Source of the DNA: Clusia tigrina
Lineage: Eukaryota; Arthropoda; Insecta; Diptera; Clusiidae
NCBI GenBank assembly: GCA_920105625.2
Contig: OV050030.1
Coordinates: forward strand, 318,856,368 to 318,920,367
Length of the DNA stretch: 64,000 nucleotides
Direction: 5' to 3'
The first letter of the stretch is position 1, and every line of letters starts with the position of its first letter. A program made the translations under genes and the position numbers. Of the stretch, positions 33,657-49,152 are shown piece after piece. Below the pieces are notes generated by a model, which had not been told where the DNA came from, made no database searches, and was given only the letters and a program-made list of their open reading frames with translations.

Positions 33657-35429
33657 AGCAGAAGTTGCTCCGACTTCACAAAGAGACGGAAGATTCAAGG
33701 GCGTAGAAAGAATACCTCGAGAATAAAGTGAAAGAAATGGGGGAAGCGTCCTTTGCTAATAGAGATAGAGTGTGCTGATTTTAAGCGAGGGAGAGTGACC
33801 AGAAATACCTTACCAGGTAGGGAGGGATGAAAATCCGCATCGGCTGTATATTGTAGTGCAGGTGCACTATTGCGCTCACACGTATTATAGCACAAAACTA
33901 CCTATTCAACCACTACAAATCCAAACCAAACCAATGTATGCATTGGCCCATCGGCTGCACTCCGACAATCTAACACATGACATGTGTAATGTGTCCTAAT
34001 GTAATTAGAATCCTAGCGTGCAGTCATTGGTGAATCAATTCCTTGTATTTGAGTGGAATTTGAGTTTTGTTTTAAGCGAAAGTGATTAGATACAAATTAG
34101 AATAATAGAAATTATTATCGAAAATGTAACTCAAGAAAAATATATAAAAACCCTGCTCGGGAATTAAAGAAATCAGTTACCAACTGGCAACTCAAACTAA
34201 CTCTGCAGCCTTTCTTCGGCTCATAATAGTATTTGCTCAATGGCATTTTCCCGAGCAACACTCTAACACATATACTCGTATTTGGTATTTTCTATTTTTA
34301 CGAAAATATATATATTTTTTCTTGCACACATGGCGATCCGGCCACACACGTTCCTGTAGACATTCTGATACAGTATCGGATCCTGCCAAACACGCTACTA
34401 TAGATTTTCTGATTTTCTGCCAATTCTGGAAACCTTTTGAATTTTTCCGAATTTAGATCTGACGGCAAACGTTGAAGTGGCAATTGAGGTCAACGGCAAA
34501 ATGCACGTACCCACACGCATTAAAGCCACTGGCGAATATAATTTTCCTTCGCAGACTACGATAATGCAAATCTGGACGGTGACTATGTGGTACGTCCTCC
34601 ACCTTCACCATATGTACAAGCTATTGGAACAGCACATGCGATACTAGGTTTTCATACAAACAAATTTCGAAGAATCACATAAGCAGTTAACAATTGGAGA
34701 CGCCAGCAAGCGTTCTCAACAGAGATACAATGATCTCTTAACCAATTTTATATAAGTTTTAAAGCCAAAACTGATTACATACATTTGCAACATTAAATAG
34801 TTTGCAGTTGTACAAATCATTATACTATTTTGGTCATTTTAGTTAAAAAAAAAGAAAAAAAGTTTTGTTAATTAAATAACTTATTGTAACGATACAAACC
34901 CACTGTAACGACTCTATTTTTGGCTGGGGTAAACTCAGCTTGTTCCAGGGGACGTATACAGAAATTAAATCTATTAGGGGGCGTGTACTTGTGTGTGGTA
35001 TACCTTTTTTAATTCATTAGCAATGATACAAGCGCTTATAATTTAAGTACTAATTTAATTTAATTAAATAGTTTTTTATGCTAATTCTGTGGAGTCTCTT
35101 TTGTGTGTTCGTGGTTGGCAGTATTGGTCTCCGCGAGAATCGGTAGAACCATAAACTCGCGGTGATGTCTAGGAGCACATCTTAGTCTTCACGAGAATCG
35201 GTAGAACTATAAACTCGTGGGGCGGTCTTGGCGTAGCCTTAGGTTAGTCTTGTACTAAGAGTATACTATACTTGGTGCTTTGTGGCTTTGGAGTCTTGCC
35301 GTGGTGTGTTGATACGCCGATATCGATGTATGCCGATATCGAAATCGCGGTGCGTCTTCGCTGTCTGTTGCTGGATCAGAGAGGGCTTTCTATATCACAA
35401 ATTTACACAACTTTGACAAGCTTCTCACA
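33657..35429. other. Non-coding stretch with LTR-like sequences
   Basis: About 33990-34270 looks like an LTR: TGTAATGTGTCC start, TATATAAA at 34141, CTCTAACA end. Downstream at 34330 is CATGGCGATCCGGCC, possibly a primer site. At 34455-34680 a decayed coding stretch (VNGKMHVPTRIKATGEYNF) is unassigned. From 34884 TGTAACGATAC may open another LTR. A 27-bp word, GAGAATCGGTAGAACYATAA plus ACTCGYG, is repeated at about 35137 and 35194. No intact gene. Confidence 0.4.
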
Positions 35430-36960
35430 TCATACATTTTTTCAAGCCATACCTCTATGGACGGAAGTTCACAACTGGTGACAGACCGTAGACCGTTAGT
35501 CGCATTGTTTACACATAAACACCCATCTTCCAAATTAACTAGAATAAGGTTAGAATTTTCTCAATATGATTTCGAAATTATACATAAAAAAGGAAAAATT
35601 AAAACCAATCTCAGCACTGTCAAGAATCAAAATCCATTCTGACATACTAAAATCAATGATTCCGAAAGAAAACGATGAATCCGTTAACAAAGCATTAGTA
35701 ATTACATGGGGCAAGTCTGCTAAAAAGAGCACATACATAAATTAGGACAAATGTAGTTCTCATTTGAAGACTGATCAACTTCTCATTTGGGACGGCACAT
35801 CCATATCTGACATCAGGAATGTAAGAAAATTAAAATTTTTATTTATGAGCAATAAGAACGGTACCCATATTCAAATAAAAAAAGATGAGATACTTTTGAT
35901 AAGAGGTGATAAGCCATCGAACCCAGGTTCGCTAATGGAAAAACTACTATCAAGAAAATATAAGTCAAAAATAAAAGAACTAGCGCTAGATGAGAAAGAT
36001 GATATATTTAGGTACGTACCGAAAGAAATATTAAAAGAGGACTATAATAGGTTGCAACAGAAGAATAAAAAAAATAATGAATGCTCTAAGTTGAACATAT
36101 TCATATATAGAAGTCCCCACAGAATAGTAGATAACGTTATAATGTATTTAATATTCATCGCAGAATATCACGATTCGCCTTACGGAGGGCATCTTGGTGT
36201 AAGAAATCCCGTTATAAAATTGAAACAAAAAGACGTTTGGAAGAATATGGGAAAAATGGAGAAAAATTTTGTCACAAATTATTGTAAACATTGTGGCAAG
36301 TATACACAAATACGACAAACTAAAGAGCAAATGGTTATTGCAGACACTCCAACGGCTAGTTTTGAAACTGTAGCAATTGACACTGTCGGTCCGACAGCGC
36401 ATTGGGAATTCACAAAATTTGTGATAGCACACCCCATGGAAAGCAAAGATGCCGACACTGTAGCTAAAACAGTTGTTGACCAATTCATTCTCAAATGTGG
36501 TAATTTCAAAAATTTGAAATCAGACAAGGGTACAGAGTTCGTAACCGAACTAATGAAAAATGTGTGTAAAGGTCTAAAAATTTTCAACTCATCATCACGC
36601 AACACTGGGTTCAGTAGAGCGCAAGCACCGCACTCTTAATGAATTCATGTTGACATTCGCAAACGATAACGAGTGGGACGAATGGATATTATTTTACACT
36701 TATGCTTACAATACGACGCCGCATGTCGATACGGGTTACTCACCATATGAGCTAGTGTTTGGTAAACTGCCACACTTACTAAACCAGAGAACCAATTTAT
36801 GATATTGAAAATTATGCCAATGAACTGAAGTTGAGAATGAGAACATCAATAAACAAAGCAAGGGAACTGATCGAAGTTGTGAAAAAGAAAAGAAGCATTG
36901 GAAGCAAAACAAATGAAAATGCACTTAATGCAGACTTGGTATAAGTAAAATTAGGAGACT
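35430..36960 (+). pseudogene. 412-like gypsy RNase H end and integrase
   Basis: The RNase H end at 35430-35640 has VTDRRPLVALFTHKHPSSKL. A 291-codon frame (35764-36639) covers the integrase: HDSPYGGHLG with CKHCGK (zinc-binding HHCC), AIDTVGP (first Asp), LKSDKGTEFV (second Asp). A frame change near 36607 precedes the last part with YNTTPHVDTGYSPYELVFG. The spacing between the first two catalytic segments is shorter than usual, suggesting an internal deletion. The motifs resemble the 412/mdg1 group. The mirrored copy is at 40400-41890. Confidence 0.8.
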
Positions 36961-36979
36961 TGGTATAAGTAAAATTAGG
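36930..36979 (+). repeat. 24-bp tandem duplication
   Basis: AGACTTGGTATAAGTAAAAT occurs twice in tandem behind the integrase. It is also present in the right arm (about 40348-40397), so it predates the inverted duplication. Confidence 0.85.
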
Positions 36980-38164
<1,185 letters not shown>

Positions 38165-38165
<1 letters not shown>

Positions 38166-38988
38166 TGACAACAAATATGAGAGTCCAGATATTAAACGAT
38201 CCATCAGCAGCCCTATTTTCTGCTCAATTATTGAAAATTGGCAATGGAACTATGAATGTTAATCCATTAAATCAAACACTCATATTATCAGAAGATTTCG
38301 GTAATCATATGACATCAAGAGACGATTTGATAGCCAAAGATTTTCCAAATTTACACGACAATTACAACAATCATAATTGGCTAAGCGAAAGAGCAATTTT
38401 GGCAGCCAAAAATGTAGATGTCGATGCAATCATTATCAAAATCGAGGACATGCTTCCTATCCACTTGCTTTCTTTTAAATCCATTGATACAGTGGTCGAC
38501 GAGAATGAAAGTGTCAATTATCCAACAGAGTTTTTAAATTCATTGGACTTACTAGGATTACCGCCACATATATTGAATTTAAAAATAAGTTCACCAATTA
38601 TTCTAGAAAGAAACCTAAATGCACCTCGATTATGCAACGGTACCAGATTGGTTATAAAAAAAATTATGGGTAACGTCATCGAGGCAACCATTATCACCGG
38701 AAAATTTAAAGTAGAACACGTTATACTCCCATGTATACCAATGATTCCAACAGATGCCCCCATTCAATTCAAACGATTGCAATTCCCAATTCGCTTAGCA
38801 TTCGCCATAACGATCAACAAGTCGCAAAGTCAAACGATGAGATTTTGCGGTTTAGACTTGGAAAATCCGTGTTTTTCACACGGCAATTGTATGTGGCCTC
38901 CTCAAGAGTTGGGAAGCCGCAAAATTTATTTATATATACACCAACAAGGGAAACGAAAAATATTGTCAATACTATTTTTCTACAATAA
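38165..38988 (+). pseudogene. Helitron helicase C-terminal half at the palindrome centre
   Basis: The single-copy spacer encodes the end of a PIF1-type Helitron helicase: TTNMRVQ at the very start, HNWLSERAILAAKN, HSFKSIDTV-like LLSFKSIDTV, VNYPTEFLNSLDL, LCNGTRLVIKKI, RLQFPIRLAFAITINKSQ. One base is missing near 38883 inside the HGQLYVASSRVG motif, so the frame continues from 38731-38988. The N-terminal Rep part and helicase motifs I-III are absent; the coding sequence is cut exactly at the breakpoint. It belongs to a different Helitron family from the one at 25931-28208. Confidence 0.9.
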
Positions 38989-39140
38989 TTTTTTTGATAC
39001 AATTAAAATTATTAATTTCATTCCATTTCACAATTTACTTTCTTTTTTTACATTACCTTTATGTCTATGATTCTATTTTATAGCATTTTAATTTTAATTT
39101 TAATAAAGTTCAATTAAAGCATAACATAAGTTTATATTTT
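38166..39140. other. Single-copy spacer of the palindrome, 975 bp
   Basis: The sequence between the two inverted 3' ends has no counterpart elsewhere in the window. The coding part ends at 38988 and is followed by about 150 bp of AT-rich 3' sequence leading into the right-hand Helitron end. Confidence 0.9.
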
Positions 39141-39283
39141 ATTTAAGACCATTTCTCTAAGTATTCTTAATATAGGATTAAACTTTATTTAAGACAATTT
39201 ATTTAGGAATTCTTTATCATATTCACATAATGCCAAACCAAACAAAAATTAAAGGCAAAACAGCGTTTGCCGGGTTCAGCTAC
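39141..39283 (+). mobile_element. Helitron 3' end, right of palindrome centre
   Basis: Continuous with the helicase to its left, so this is the native 3' end. It has GGCAAA/TTTGCC hairpin arms (about 39253-39271), then GGGTTCAG and CTAC at 39280-39283. The left copy ends CTAG, so the final base has probably mutated here. It is followed by T of the TA array, as expected for A^T insertion. Confidence 0.85.
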
Positions 39284-40399
<1,116 letters not shown>

Positions 40400-41890
40400 T
40401 AAGTGCATTTTCATTTGTTTTGCTTTCAATGCTTCTTTTCTTTTTCACAACTTCGATCAGTTCTCTTGCTTTGTTTATTGACGTTCTCATTCTCAACTTC
40501 AGTTCATTGGCATAATTTTCAATATCATAAATTGGTTCTCTGGTTTAGTAAGTGTGGCAGTTTACCAAACACTAGCTCATATGGTGAGTAACCCGTATCG
40601 ACATGCGGCGTCGTATTGTAAGCATAAGTGTAAAATGATATCCATTCGTCCCACTCGTTATCGTTTGCGAATGTCAACATGAATTCATTAAGAGTGCGGT
40701 GCTTGCGCTCTACTGAACCCAGTGTTGCGTGATGATGAGTTGAAAATTTTTAGACCTTTACACACATTTTTCATTAGTTCGGTTACGAACTCTGTACCCT
40801 TGTCTGATTTCAAATTTTTGAAATTACCACATTTGAGAATGAATTGGTCAACAAGTGTTTTAGCTACAGTGTCGGCATCTTTGCTTTCCATGGGATGTGC
40901 TATCACAAATTTTGTGAATTCCCAATGCGCTGTCGGACCGACAGTGTCAATTGCTACAGTTTCAAAACTAGCCGTTGGAGTGTCTGCAATAACCATTTGC
41001 TCTTTAGTTTGTCGTATTTGTGTATACTTGCCACAATGTTTACAATTTGTGACAAAATTTTTCACCATTTTTCCCATATTCTTCCAAACGTCTTTTTGTT
41101 TCAATTTTATAACGGGATTTCTTATACCAAGATGCCCTCCGTAAGGCGAATCGTGATATTCTGCGATGAATATTAAATACATTATAACGTTATCTACTAT
41201 TCTGTGGGGACTTCTATATATGAATATATTCAACTTAGAGCATTCATTATTTTTTTTATTCTTCTGTTGCAACCTATTATAGTCCTCTTTTAATATTTCT
41301 TTCGGTACGTACCTAAATATATCATCTTTCTCATCTAGCGCTAGTTCTTTTATTTTTGACTTATATTTTCTTGATAGTAGTTTTTCCATTAGCGAACCTG
41401 GGTTCGATGGATTAGCACCTCTTATCAAAAGTATCTCATCTTTTTTTATTTTAATATGGGTACCGTTCTTATTGCTCATAAATAAAAATTTTAATTTTCT
41501 TACATTCCTGATGTCAGATATGGATGTGCCGTCCCAAATGAGAAGTTGATCAGTCTTCAAATGAGAACTACATTTGTCCTAATTTATGTATGTGCTCTTT
41601 TTAGCAGACTTGCCCCTTGTAATTACTAATGCTTTGTTAACGGATTCATCGTTTTCTTTCGGAATCATTGATTTTAGTATGTCAGAATCGATTTTGATTC
41701 TTGACAGTGCATCCGCATTGGTTTTAATTTTTCCTTTTTTATCTAACCTAAAAATCTAACCTTATTCTAGTTAATTTGGAAGATGGGTGTTTATGTGTAA
41801 ACAATGCGACTAACGGTCTGCGGTCTGTCACCAGTTGTGAACTTCCGTCCATAGAGGTATGGCTTGAAAAAATGTATGATGTGAGAAGCT
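40400..41890 (-). pseudogene. 412-like integrase and RNase H end, right copy
   Basis: The 290-codon frame (41560-40688) carries the same HHCC, AIDTVGP and LKSDKGTEFV motifs as the left copy. Unlike the left it has NCKHCGK without an extra Tyr codon, the more usual form. The same frame break near 40720 is present, so it predates the duplication. RNase H remnant 41890-41690. Confidence 0.8.
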
Positions 41891-43577
41891 TGTCAAAGTT
41901 GTGTAAATTTGTGATATAGAAAGCCCTCTCTGATCCAGTAACACACAGCGAAGATGCACCGCGATTTCGATATCGGCATACATCGATATCGGCGTATCAA
42001 CACACCACGGCAAGACTCCAAAGCCACAAAGCACCAAGTATAGTATACTCTTAGTACAAGACTAACCTAAGGCTACGCCAAGACCGCCCCACGAGTTTAT
42101 AGTTCTACCGATTCTCGTGAAGACTAAGATGTGCTCCTAGACATCACCGCGAGTTTATGGTTCTACCGATTCTCGCGGAGACCAATACTGCCAACCACGA
42201 ACACACAAAAGAGACTCCACAGAATTAGCATAAAAAACTATTTAATTAAATTAAATTAGTACTTAAATTATAAGCGCTTGTATCATTGCTAATGAATTAA
42301 AAAATGTATACCACACACAAGTACACGCCCCCTAATAGATTTAATTTCTGTATACGTCCCCTGGAACAAGCTGAGTTTACCCCAGCCAAAAATAGAGTCG
42401 TTACAGTGGGTTTGTATCGTTACAATAAGTTATTTAATTAACAAAACTTTTTTTCTTTTTTTTTAACTAAAATGACCAAAATAGTATAATGATTTGTACA
42501 ACTACAAACTATTTAATGTTGCAAATGTATGTAATCAGTTTTGGCTTTAAAACTTATATAAAATTGGTTAAGAGATCATTGTATCTCTGTTGAGAACGCT
42601 TGCTGGCGTCTCCAATTGTTAACTGCTTATGTGATTCTTCGAAATTTGTTTGTATGAAAACCTAGTATCGCATGTGCTGTTCCAATAGCTTGTACATATG
42701 GTGAAGGTGGAGGACGTACCACATAGTCACCGTCCAGATTTGCATTATCGTAGTCTGCGAAGGAAAATTATATTCGCCAGTGGCTTTAATGCGTGTGGGT
42801 ACGTGCATTTTGCCGTTGACCTCAATTGCCACTTCAACGTTTGCCGTCAGATCTAAATTCGGAAAAATTCAAAAGGTTTCCAGAAATGGCAGAAAATCAG
42901 AAAATCTATAGTAGCGTGTTTGGCAGGATCCGATACTGTATCAGAATGTCTACAGGAACGTGTGTGGCCGGATCGCCATGTGTGCAAGAAAAAATATATA
43001 TATTTTCGTAAAAATAGAAAATACCAAATACGAGTATATGTGTTAGAGTGTTGCTCGGGAAAATGCCATTGAGCAAATACTATTATGAGCCGAAGAAAGG
43101 CTGCAGAGTTAGTTTGAGTTGCCAGTTGGTAACTGATTTCTTTAATTCCCGAGCAGGGTTTTTATATATTTTTCTTGAGTTACATTTTCGATAATAATTT
43201 CTATTATTCTAATTTGTATCTAATCCCTTTCGCTTAAAACTGAACTCAAATTCCACTCAAATACAAAGAATTGATTCACCAATGACTGCACGCTAGGATT
43301 CTAATTACATTAGGACACATTACACATGTCAAGTGTTAGATTGTCGGAGTGCAGCCGATGGGCCAATGCATAAATTGGTTTGGTTTGGATTTGTAGTGGT
43401 TGAATAGGTAGTTTTGTGCTATAATACGTGTGAGCGCAATAGTGCACCTGCACTACAATATACAGCCGATGCGGATTTTCATCCCTCCCTACCTGGTAAG
43501 GTATTTCTGGTCACTCTCCCTCGCTTAAAATCAGCACACTCTATCTCTATTAGCAAAGGACGCTTCCCCCATTTCTT
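41891..43577. other. Non-coding stretch, mirror of 33732-35418
   Basis: Holds the mirrored 27-bp repeat (about 42089-42172), the unassigned coding-like remnant (about 42630-42855) and the LTR-like block (about 43039-43319, TATATAAA box on the minus strand near 43168). No gene seen. Confidence 0.45.
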
Positions 43578-44097
43578 TCACTTTATTCTCGAGGTATTCT
43601 TTCTACGCCCTTGAATCTTCCGTCTCTTTGTGAAGTCGGAGCAACTTCTGCTCTTTTCTGCTTTGGATTGCTGTCCAGGCTTGATCTGTACCTCCAATGG
43701 TGGCACAGCTCCTCTGGCTTTTGCCTGCTTCCTCAATTCATATGCTCCTCCTCTGCTAGTATTAGCTTTGAATTGGTGGAATATTTTCCCAGTAAACAGT
43801 TTTATCTCAGACTGCACTGATTTTAATTTATTTTTCTCTTCCTCTAATCCAGAATTAAATATGTCTGTCCATTCGTTGAGCAGGCTGTTGACAAATGCTG
43901 AGTAATTTTCAGAAAAATACTCAAATCTGCTGTAGTCGGTTGCAACAGGTAACAACGCCTCGTGGTTCTTTTTGAAGTCTTCCCCCAGATTCTGCAACTA
44001 TGCGGTAGGAAGCGTTGACCCTCCGTAACCTGCCGTGCTTTTCAAAGTCACGTATCAATTTTTGGATTGCCCCGGCAATCTTTCCCTGTGTTACCAT
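43578..44097 (-). pseudogene. gag-like ORF of LTR-C element, right copy
   Basis: The ATG codon is at 44097-44095. A frame change near 43990 is shared with the left arm. The 139-codon frame 43997-43578 runs past the position where the left arm has TAG and ends in a basic tail (TKRRKIQGRRKNTSRIK), which would suit nucleic-acid binding. Family not recognised. Confidence 0.5.
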
Positions 44098-45325
44098 TTA
44101 CCTCTGTGCTTACTTTGTTATTGTCAAAAGCCAGAACAATTGCGCGTATTCCCAGAATGATTCATAAACGAAATCTAATTCTAGTTTAAAGAAGTTCTAT
44201 TTATTCCAATCTTATCATATTACTTTTACAAAGATTTTACTACCTCAGACATCTTTTACCTTTTTTCAAATATGCTTCTTTAATTTACTTAAATTTAAAA
44301 TTATCTCCTTTTAAATTCAACAGGGCCGTTTGATCCAATTACTTTTCCATTTGTAACTATTTCTGTTTTTTTTTTCTTTCGCTTATAATATTTTACATTA
44401 AATTAGCTATATTTACAAGGGAGATTTTTCTTCGTATTTAATTTTAAAGTTAATTTTTCTTTTCAAATGTTAACTAACAAAAATAATATAAAAATAAACT
44501 CCTATTTACTAAAAATAGAAAGCTATACATTCAAAATCCAAAATCGTATGATTCATTCCCGGTAATTTGCATCCATTAACCCGAAACGTATATGCAACGA
44601 GGTGAGACAACATAATATAATAGTAAGTTATAGATTTATTATTCAATGAAACAAACATTACTCCTTATCTAATTCAAATATAAATAGTTCTTAGTTTCGG
44701 AATTACTCAAACTAAGATGCAACAATCCCGTGTTGCATGCACCTCTTGATGAGAAGCTTTATACTTACTTAATACTCTATACTCACTGAATTTAAATTTG
44801 TTTAATTGCATGTGTACTCAAAAAATGTCCCTACCGACAAACACACACAAAGCCCTACAAAAAAATCTTACATAACAGCCGACACATAGAGACCGTCCGA
44901 TCATGCTGACGGTTTATGGTTACCAATACTGATTTGCTTGCAACATGGCATCTGATGTGGCAATTTCTATGACCGGCGGAAACTTGCCCTTTCAGTTTCA
45001 GAAATATCTACTTATAATACTAAGTTACCAATACTATTACTAACCATTGTCCTGTTTGATGACATCTCGATTTCGTCGACAGCAGGATGGTTTGCTTGCT
45101 TCTCGGCCGGTTTCAAAAAACTCGGTCTGGGTTTCCTCCAGATGTTGCAGTGTAATCTTCCTGCTTCAGGGTTCCTTGCCTGGGTTTCGTCCAGATGCTG
45201 CAGGATAAGCTTCCTGCTTCAGGGTTCCTTGCCCTGGGATTCATCTAGAGCTGCCGGTCCTGTCCAATATGCTGGGATCCTGGATGGTACTAGGACGGTA
45301 TGCCCCTTAACCGGCTGCGCAAAAG
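44098..45325 (-). other. Leader of LTR-C element, right copy
   Basis: Mirror of 31986-33211, including the 53-bp tandem repeat near 45130-45250 and the primer-binding-site-like sequence next to 45326. A short plus-strand frame at 45142-45393 is an artefact of the repeat. Confidence 0.5.
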
Positions 45326-45812
45326 TGTTCGAATTTTCGTGCGTGCCTGTCAATGCACTTTTAGTTTCCCTAGCACCCGATAACAGGCGATGAAGTGGAC
45401 GAATAAACGGTGTCTACTGTAGTCGCTTACAGCTGCCAAAATAAAACACACGATTTACCAGACGGTTTATTCTTAAAATCATAAACCTTAAATACTATTT
45501 ACATTTTGTCTTACTTGCTAAGGTAAGCACTTTTCTGGAGTTCCAGTGACGTATTGGTTGATTAGTGTCAGTCGGTTAAGCCAACTGACCTACTGAATAT
45601 AAGAATGGCGACGCTGAATTCTATATGCCAATGCTAACCTGAAAGGGGATCTGTAAGACCCTTTACATAATAGTCGGTATAATGATTAACGCACCATAAA
45701 AGCATGTAAGTGAATTTTTATTACATTTTCACTACACCAGCTGTGTAGTATCTGTAAGAAGTTGGTGCTGTGAGTCAACTACACGAAAGTAGCTTGATTT
45801 TGACTTACAGCA
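45326..45812 (-). mobile_element. LTR-C, right copy
   Basis: 487-bp mirror of 31499-31985 with TG...CA ends. The primer-binding-site-like CCGGCTGCGCAA precedes it on the plus strand. Confidence 0.85.
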
Positions 45813-45906
45813 ATGAGCAATCTCAAGAATACGATTTTCCCATTCATGGTGGAAAATGCTGTCTTGAGAATGTCAGCGGTTTTCATTGAGATTTGGTGGA
45901 ACCCTG
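45813..45906 (-). pseudogene. Gypsy RT fragment between LTRs, right copy
   Basis: Mirror of 31405-31498 encoding the FHQISMKTADILK region. Confidence 0.8.
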
Positions 45907-46418
45907 TGTTGTGAGTTAGAATCAAGCTACCTACGAGTAGTTGACTCACAGCATCGACTCCTATCTACTATACTACACATTTGGTGTGGTTTGCTTTAAG
46001 CAGTTAAGTTAAGTAAGAAAGCACATATTTTGAGGGTGCAAGTTTTGTAAGTAACTAGAATTTATGTAGTAAAGATTATGTAAACTTTTAGGCTGTTACA
46101 GTTCCGCAGTTGAGTCGACGAAGGGCATTGAAATTTAGAACTCACCGTCGATACTTTTACAGAAGGTCAGTTGGTTTGACCAACTGACACCAATTAACAG
46201 GTGCGGAACTGGAACACCAGAAAGATCAGTTCACAGATTGAGAGTACTGTTTGGAAATAGTATATAAGAATTAGTATTTTAAGAATAAATCTTCTTGTTG
46301 GTTTTAAACCAAAAGTGATGTAGTGTTTATTGAAAAGAGTGATTTAGGTTTACAGGTATCCGCGCAGGACAAGCAGCAAGAGGACGGTCTCGACAACAAG
46401 CAAATACGGTCCCCAACA
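45907..46418 (+). mobile_element. Solo LTR-A, right copy, intact ends
   Basis: 512 bp, TGTTGTGAG...CCCCAACA, flanked by CCTG at 45903-45906 and 46419-46422. This copy gives the cleanest LTR-A ends in the window. TATATAAG near 46263 and AATAAA near 46285 are promoter and polyadenylation candidates. Confidence 0.92.
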
Positions 46419-47190
46419 CCTGACGTCAAATCAATCGTGGTGAAATGCTTTTCTTCCCAAAGGCTAACAAGTGCCGATGTTATATCAGGGATAGGATAGA
46501 TATCAGAAACAGTCATGGCGTTCAGTCGCTCGAAATCAACCACCAAGCGGTGTGTAGAGAATTATATTAGCTTTTTGAAGGGCGAATTGTTCCTCCCGAC
46601 AGTAGCTCACTTATCTGTCTTTCCACCTCTGTTCTCATACAACTCGGGTAGGGATAGATTTCATGTAGATGGGATCCTGCGTGGTTGTTTTAATTTCGGC
46701 GGCTACCTCTGATTTAATCGATTCACCTACTTCGATTGGAACCAAATGTTTATCGTATTTCCTCACTAGGTCGTGGATTTTTGTTCTTGTGCTGGCAGAT
46801 GCTTGGTCTCTAATTAACAGGTTGACTTGTTGGGATATTTTCAGAGATATGGTAATCCCTGAAACTTAGGTTAATGTATCATCCTTTTTGTCAATTACAA
46901 CTTTCAAGATTTTTAAAGTCCCCGATTATGCCGTCAAATGATGTGAGACAAGGTACAACAAAAAGTAATGAGTCGTTCATCACCAAATTTTTTGAAAAAT
47001 TTCCTTACTATTTTTCAGTTAATTACAAGATTACCTGCATCTGAATTCACGGCAAAGGGCCTTGCAAGGGGCTGCATCCACTGGCTAGGGAAGGTTTAAC
47101 AACTTCATATTGGCCCCCATGGAGGCTGAAAAATTCAGCGTTTCTCCTTTTTCTGAAATGTATTCTATATATGGAAGGCTGGAGAGGCTC
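46419..47190 (-). pseudogene. Gypsy pol fragment, right copy
   Basis: Mirror of 30116-30892. Frame 46546-46304 holds VVDFERLNAMTVSDIYPIPD and stops in the solo LTR. As decayed as the left copy. Confidence 0.65.
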
Positions 47191-47675
47191 TTGCCGATGT
47201 CCGTGGGTTGCGTGCTTTTGCTGCCTTTATTGGGCGTGAGCGTAGCTGCAAACCTAGCAATCACTTTTAGTATAAAAAACACCACATTACTGTTTTAAGT
47301 TAAAACCATAGTTCTCCTATACTATTTACAAAAAGCACTTCTACTCTAAGTATTGACTTTTCTGGTGTTCCAGTTACGCACCTGCTGATTGGTGTCAGTT
47401 GGTCAAGCCAACTGACCTACTGAATGTAAAATTGTCGACGGTGCATACTAAATTCCAATGCCCTTCGTCAACTTGACTGCGGAACTGTGACACCCTAAAA
47501 GTTTCATAATAGCTGATACATAAATACTATTTATTTACAATATTTGCACCCTCAAAATATGTTCTTTTTAATGAATTTAATTGTATAGATTTAACTACGC
47601 CAAATGAGTAGTGTCTATTAGGAGTTGGTGCTGTGAGTTAACTATACACAGGTAGCTTGATTCTAACTTACAACA
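47191..47675 (-). mobile_element. LTR-A with eroded end, right copy
   Basis: Mirror of 29631-30115. The outer end at 47675 is clean (CAACA on the plus strand) and is followed by the polypurine tract at 47676-47691, read on the minus strand. Confidence 0.75.
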
Positions 47676-47691
47676 TCCCTCCCCTCTTTCT

Positions 47692-49152
47692 AAAAGAAGT
47701 TAGCGCAACTCACTTTTAATGAATATTTACAATATTTTTTGTTGCACTGTAAACCATTCTGTACATTTCTTTAACTCTATAATACATGTTTATAATTTCT
47801 TTTTTTTTAAATCGCCTTATACGAGTTCTAACACTCTGTTTTTTGTTTTTTTATATATTTTTTAATCCTTTCTTTCCTAAATTTTTTTTCTTAGCTTCTG
47901 TTTTCTTTTGTGATTTTTTCTTAATTTTATTTTTTTTATATATATATTTTTTTTTTTATTCCCCTTTTTATATTTTGTTCCTTCATAGACTCTTTTCTCA
48001 CTGGAGTATATACATACAAAATTACAAAAAACTGATTACTACTTTAGCTTATGCTTCGCTTTTATTAATCGGGTCCTCTGCAACTGTTGGTCCTGGTAAC
48101 GCCCGTCCTGTGAGAGTGAAGTACCTCGATGAACTATGCATACCCCTCCTTTCTTTTTGGACCGGTACGTACAAAGATTTTATAGATTGGCGATTTGGTT
48201 TGCCATTAAAACTTCGTTGGTAGTGGCCTTCTTCTTTTGATTTATATAGCGTGTCGCAACGGATGTAGGTGGTACTGCCTCTGCTTATAGTATTCAGCTT
48301 GTAAAATGCATTTGAAATACATGAGAGATTACAATACTCCCCCGTTGTTTACTTAGCAGCTATGCGTTTTATGGTGGAAATGTTGCTGTTGAGTTTTCTC
48401 ATTATGAAATTTGACTTAGTTGGCCCCGATATGTACACTATCGGTATTTCTCTGAGATACACATTTAATGACGCAATTTGCGTAATCCGATCAGATACCA
48501 GTCTCTCTGTCTTCTTTTAGAAAATCAATTTCATAAGCGAATAATATTTCTTATGTTCATCCTCTAGATTGAACATATACTTTACTGAAGCAATTGACTT
48601 CCGTAAGACGAATTTCCTCTGCTTATTATATTTGGTGGTGGCTTCAGTCACCCTCCTTATGCTTTTGCCCATCTTCAACTTATTCAAAAACAATTCTGGT
48701 CAGTTTGTGATTCACTGGGTGGACATTGTAACGTAAGACTGTCCAATGCAAAATATGACACCGCAAGGAAACCTGTCTATTTTTCCATTGTTTGTCAATA
48801 AGCCCATCCAAAATGTGATCAAACACTGCGGCCATATGTTGTTTCGAGAATATGACTTAGTCGCCATTCATCCGCAATCCATCGAATAATACGTTGGTCC
48901 TTTAGTCCGCACCGTCTTCCGATATATGCTGTTCCTGGAACTTCCTGCTTCGATTCAAATCATCAGAGCTGAATACTTATAATAATTTTCTTAATTTTCT
49001 AGTTAACATTTTAGTTTGATATATTTCTATGTTTAATTTTTGTGGAACATTCCATAAGTTAATTTAATAACTGAATTTCAAAATTATATAATATTTAAAT
49101 GAATATACTATATATACTATATATACTCTTGGGTATAATTTTCCTAATTAGT
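47692..49152 (-). mobile_element. Gypsy 3' internal segment, right copy (no Helitron)
   Basis: Mirror of 28209-29614 plus 25872-25930. It reads through position 49093/49094 without interruption, showing the empty target of the left-arm Helitron. Short plus-strand frames here (for example 47786-48223) come from T-rich sequence and are not genes. Confidence 0.7.

Noticed and set aside
45142..45393. 83-codon plus-strand frame with repeated GFLAWVSSRC-like words
   Set aside because: Arises from the 53-bp tandem repeat in an LTR-element leader, read antisense.
47786..48223. Phe/Leu-rich 145-codon frame resembling a membrane protein
   Set aside because: It is the complement of an A-rich gypsy 3' region. 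The mirror copy has the same composition and no conserved start.
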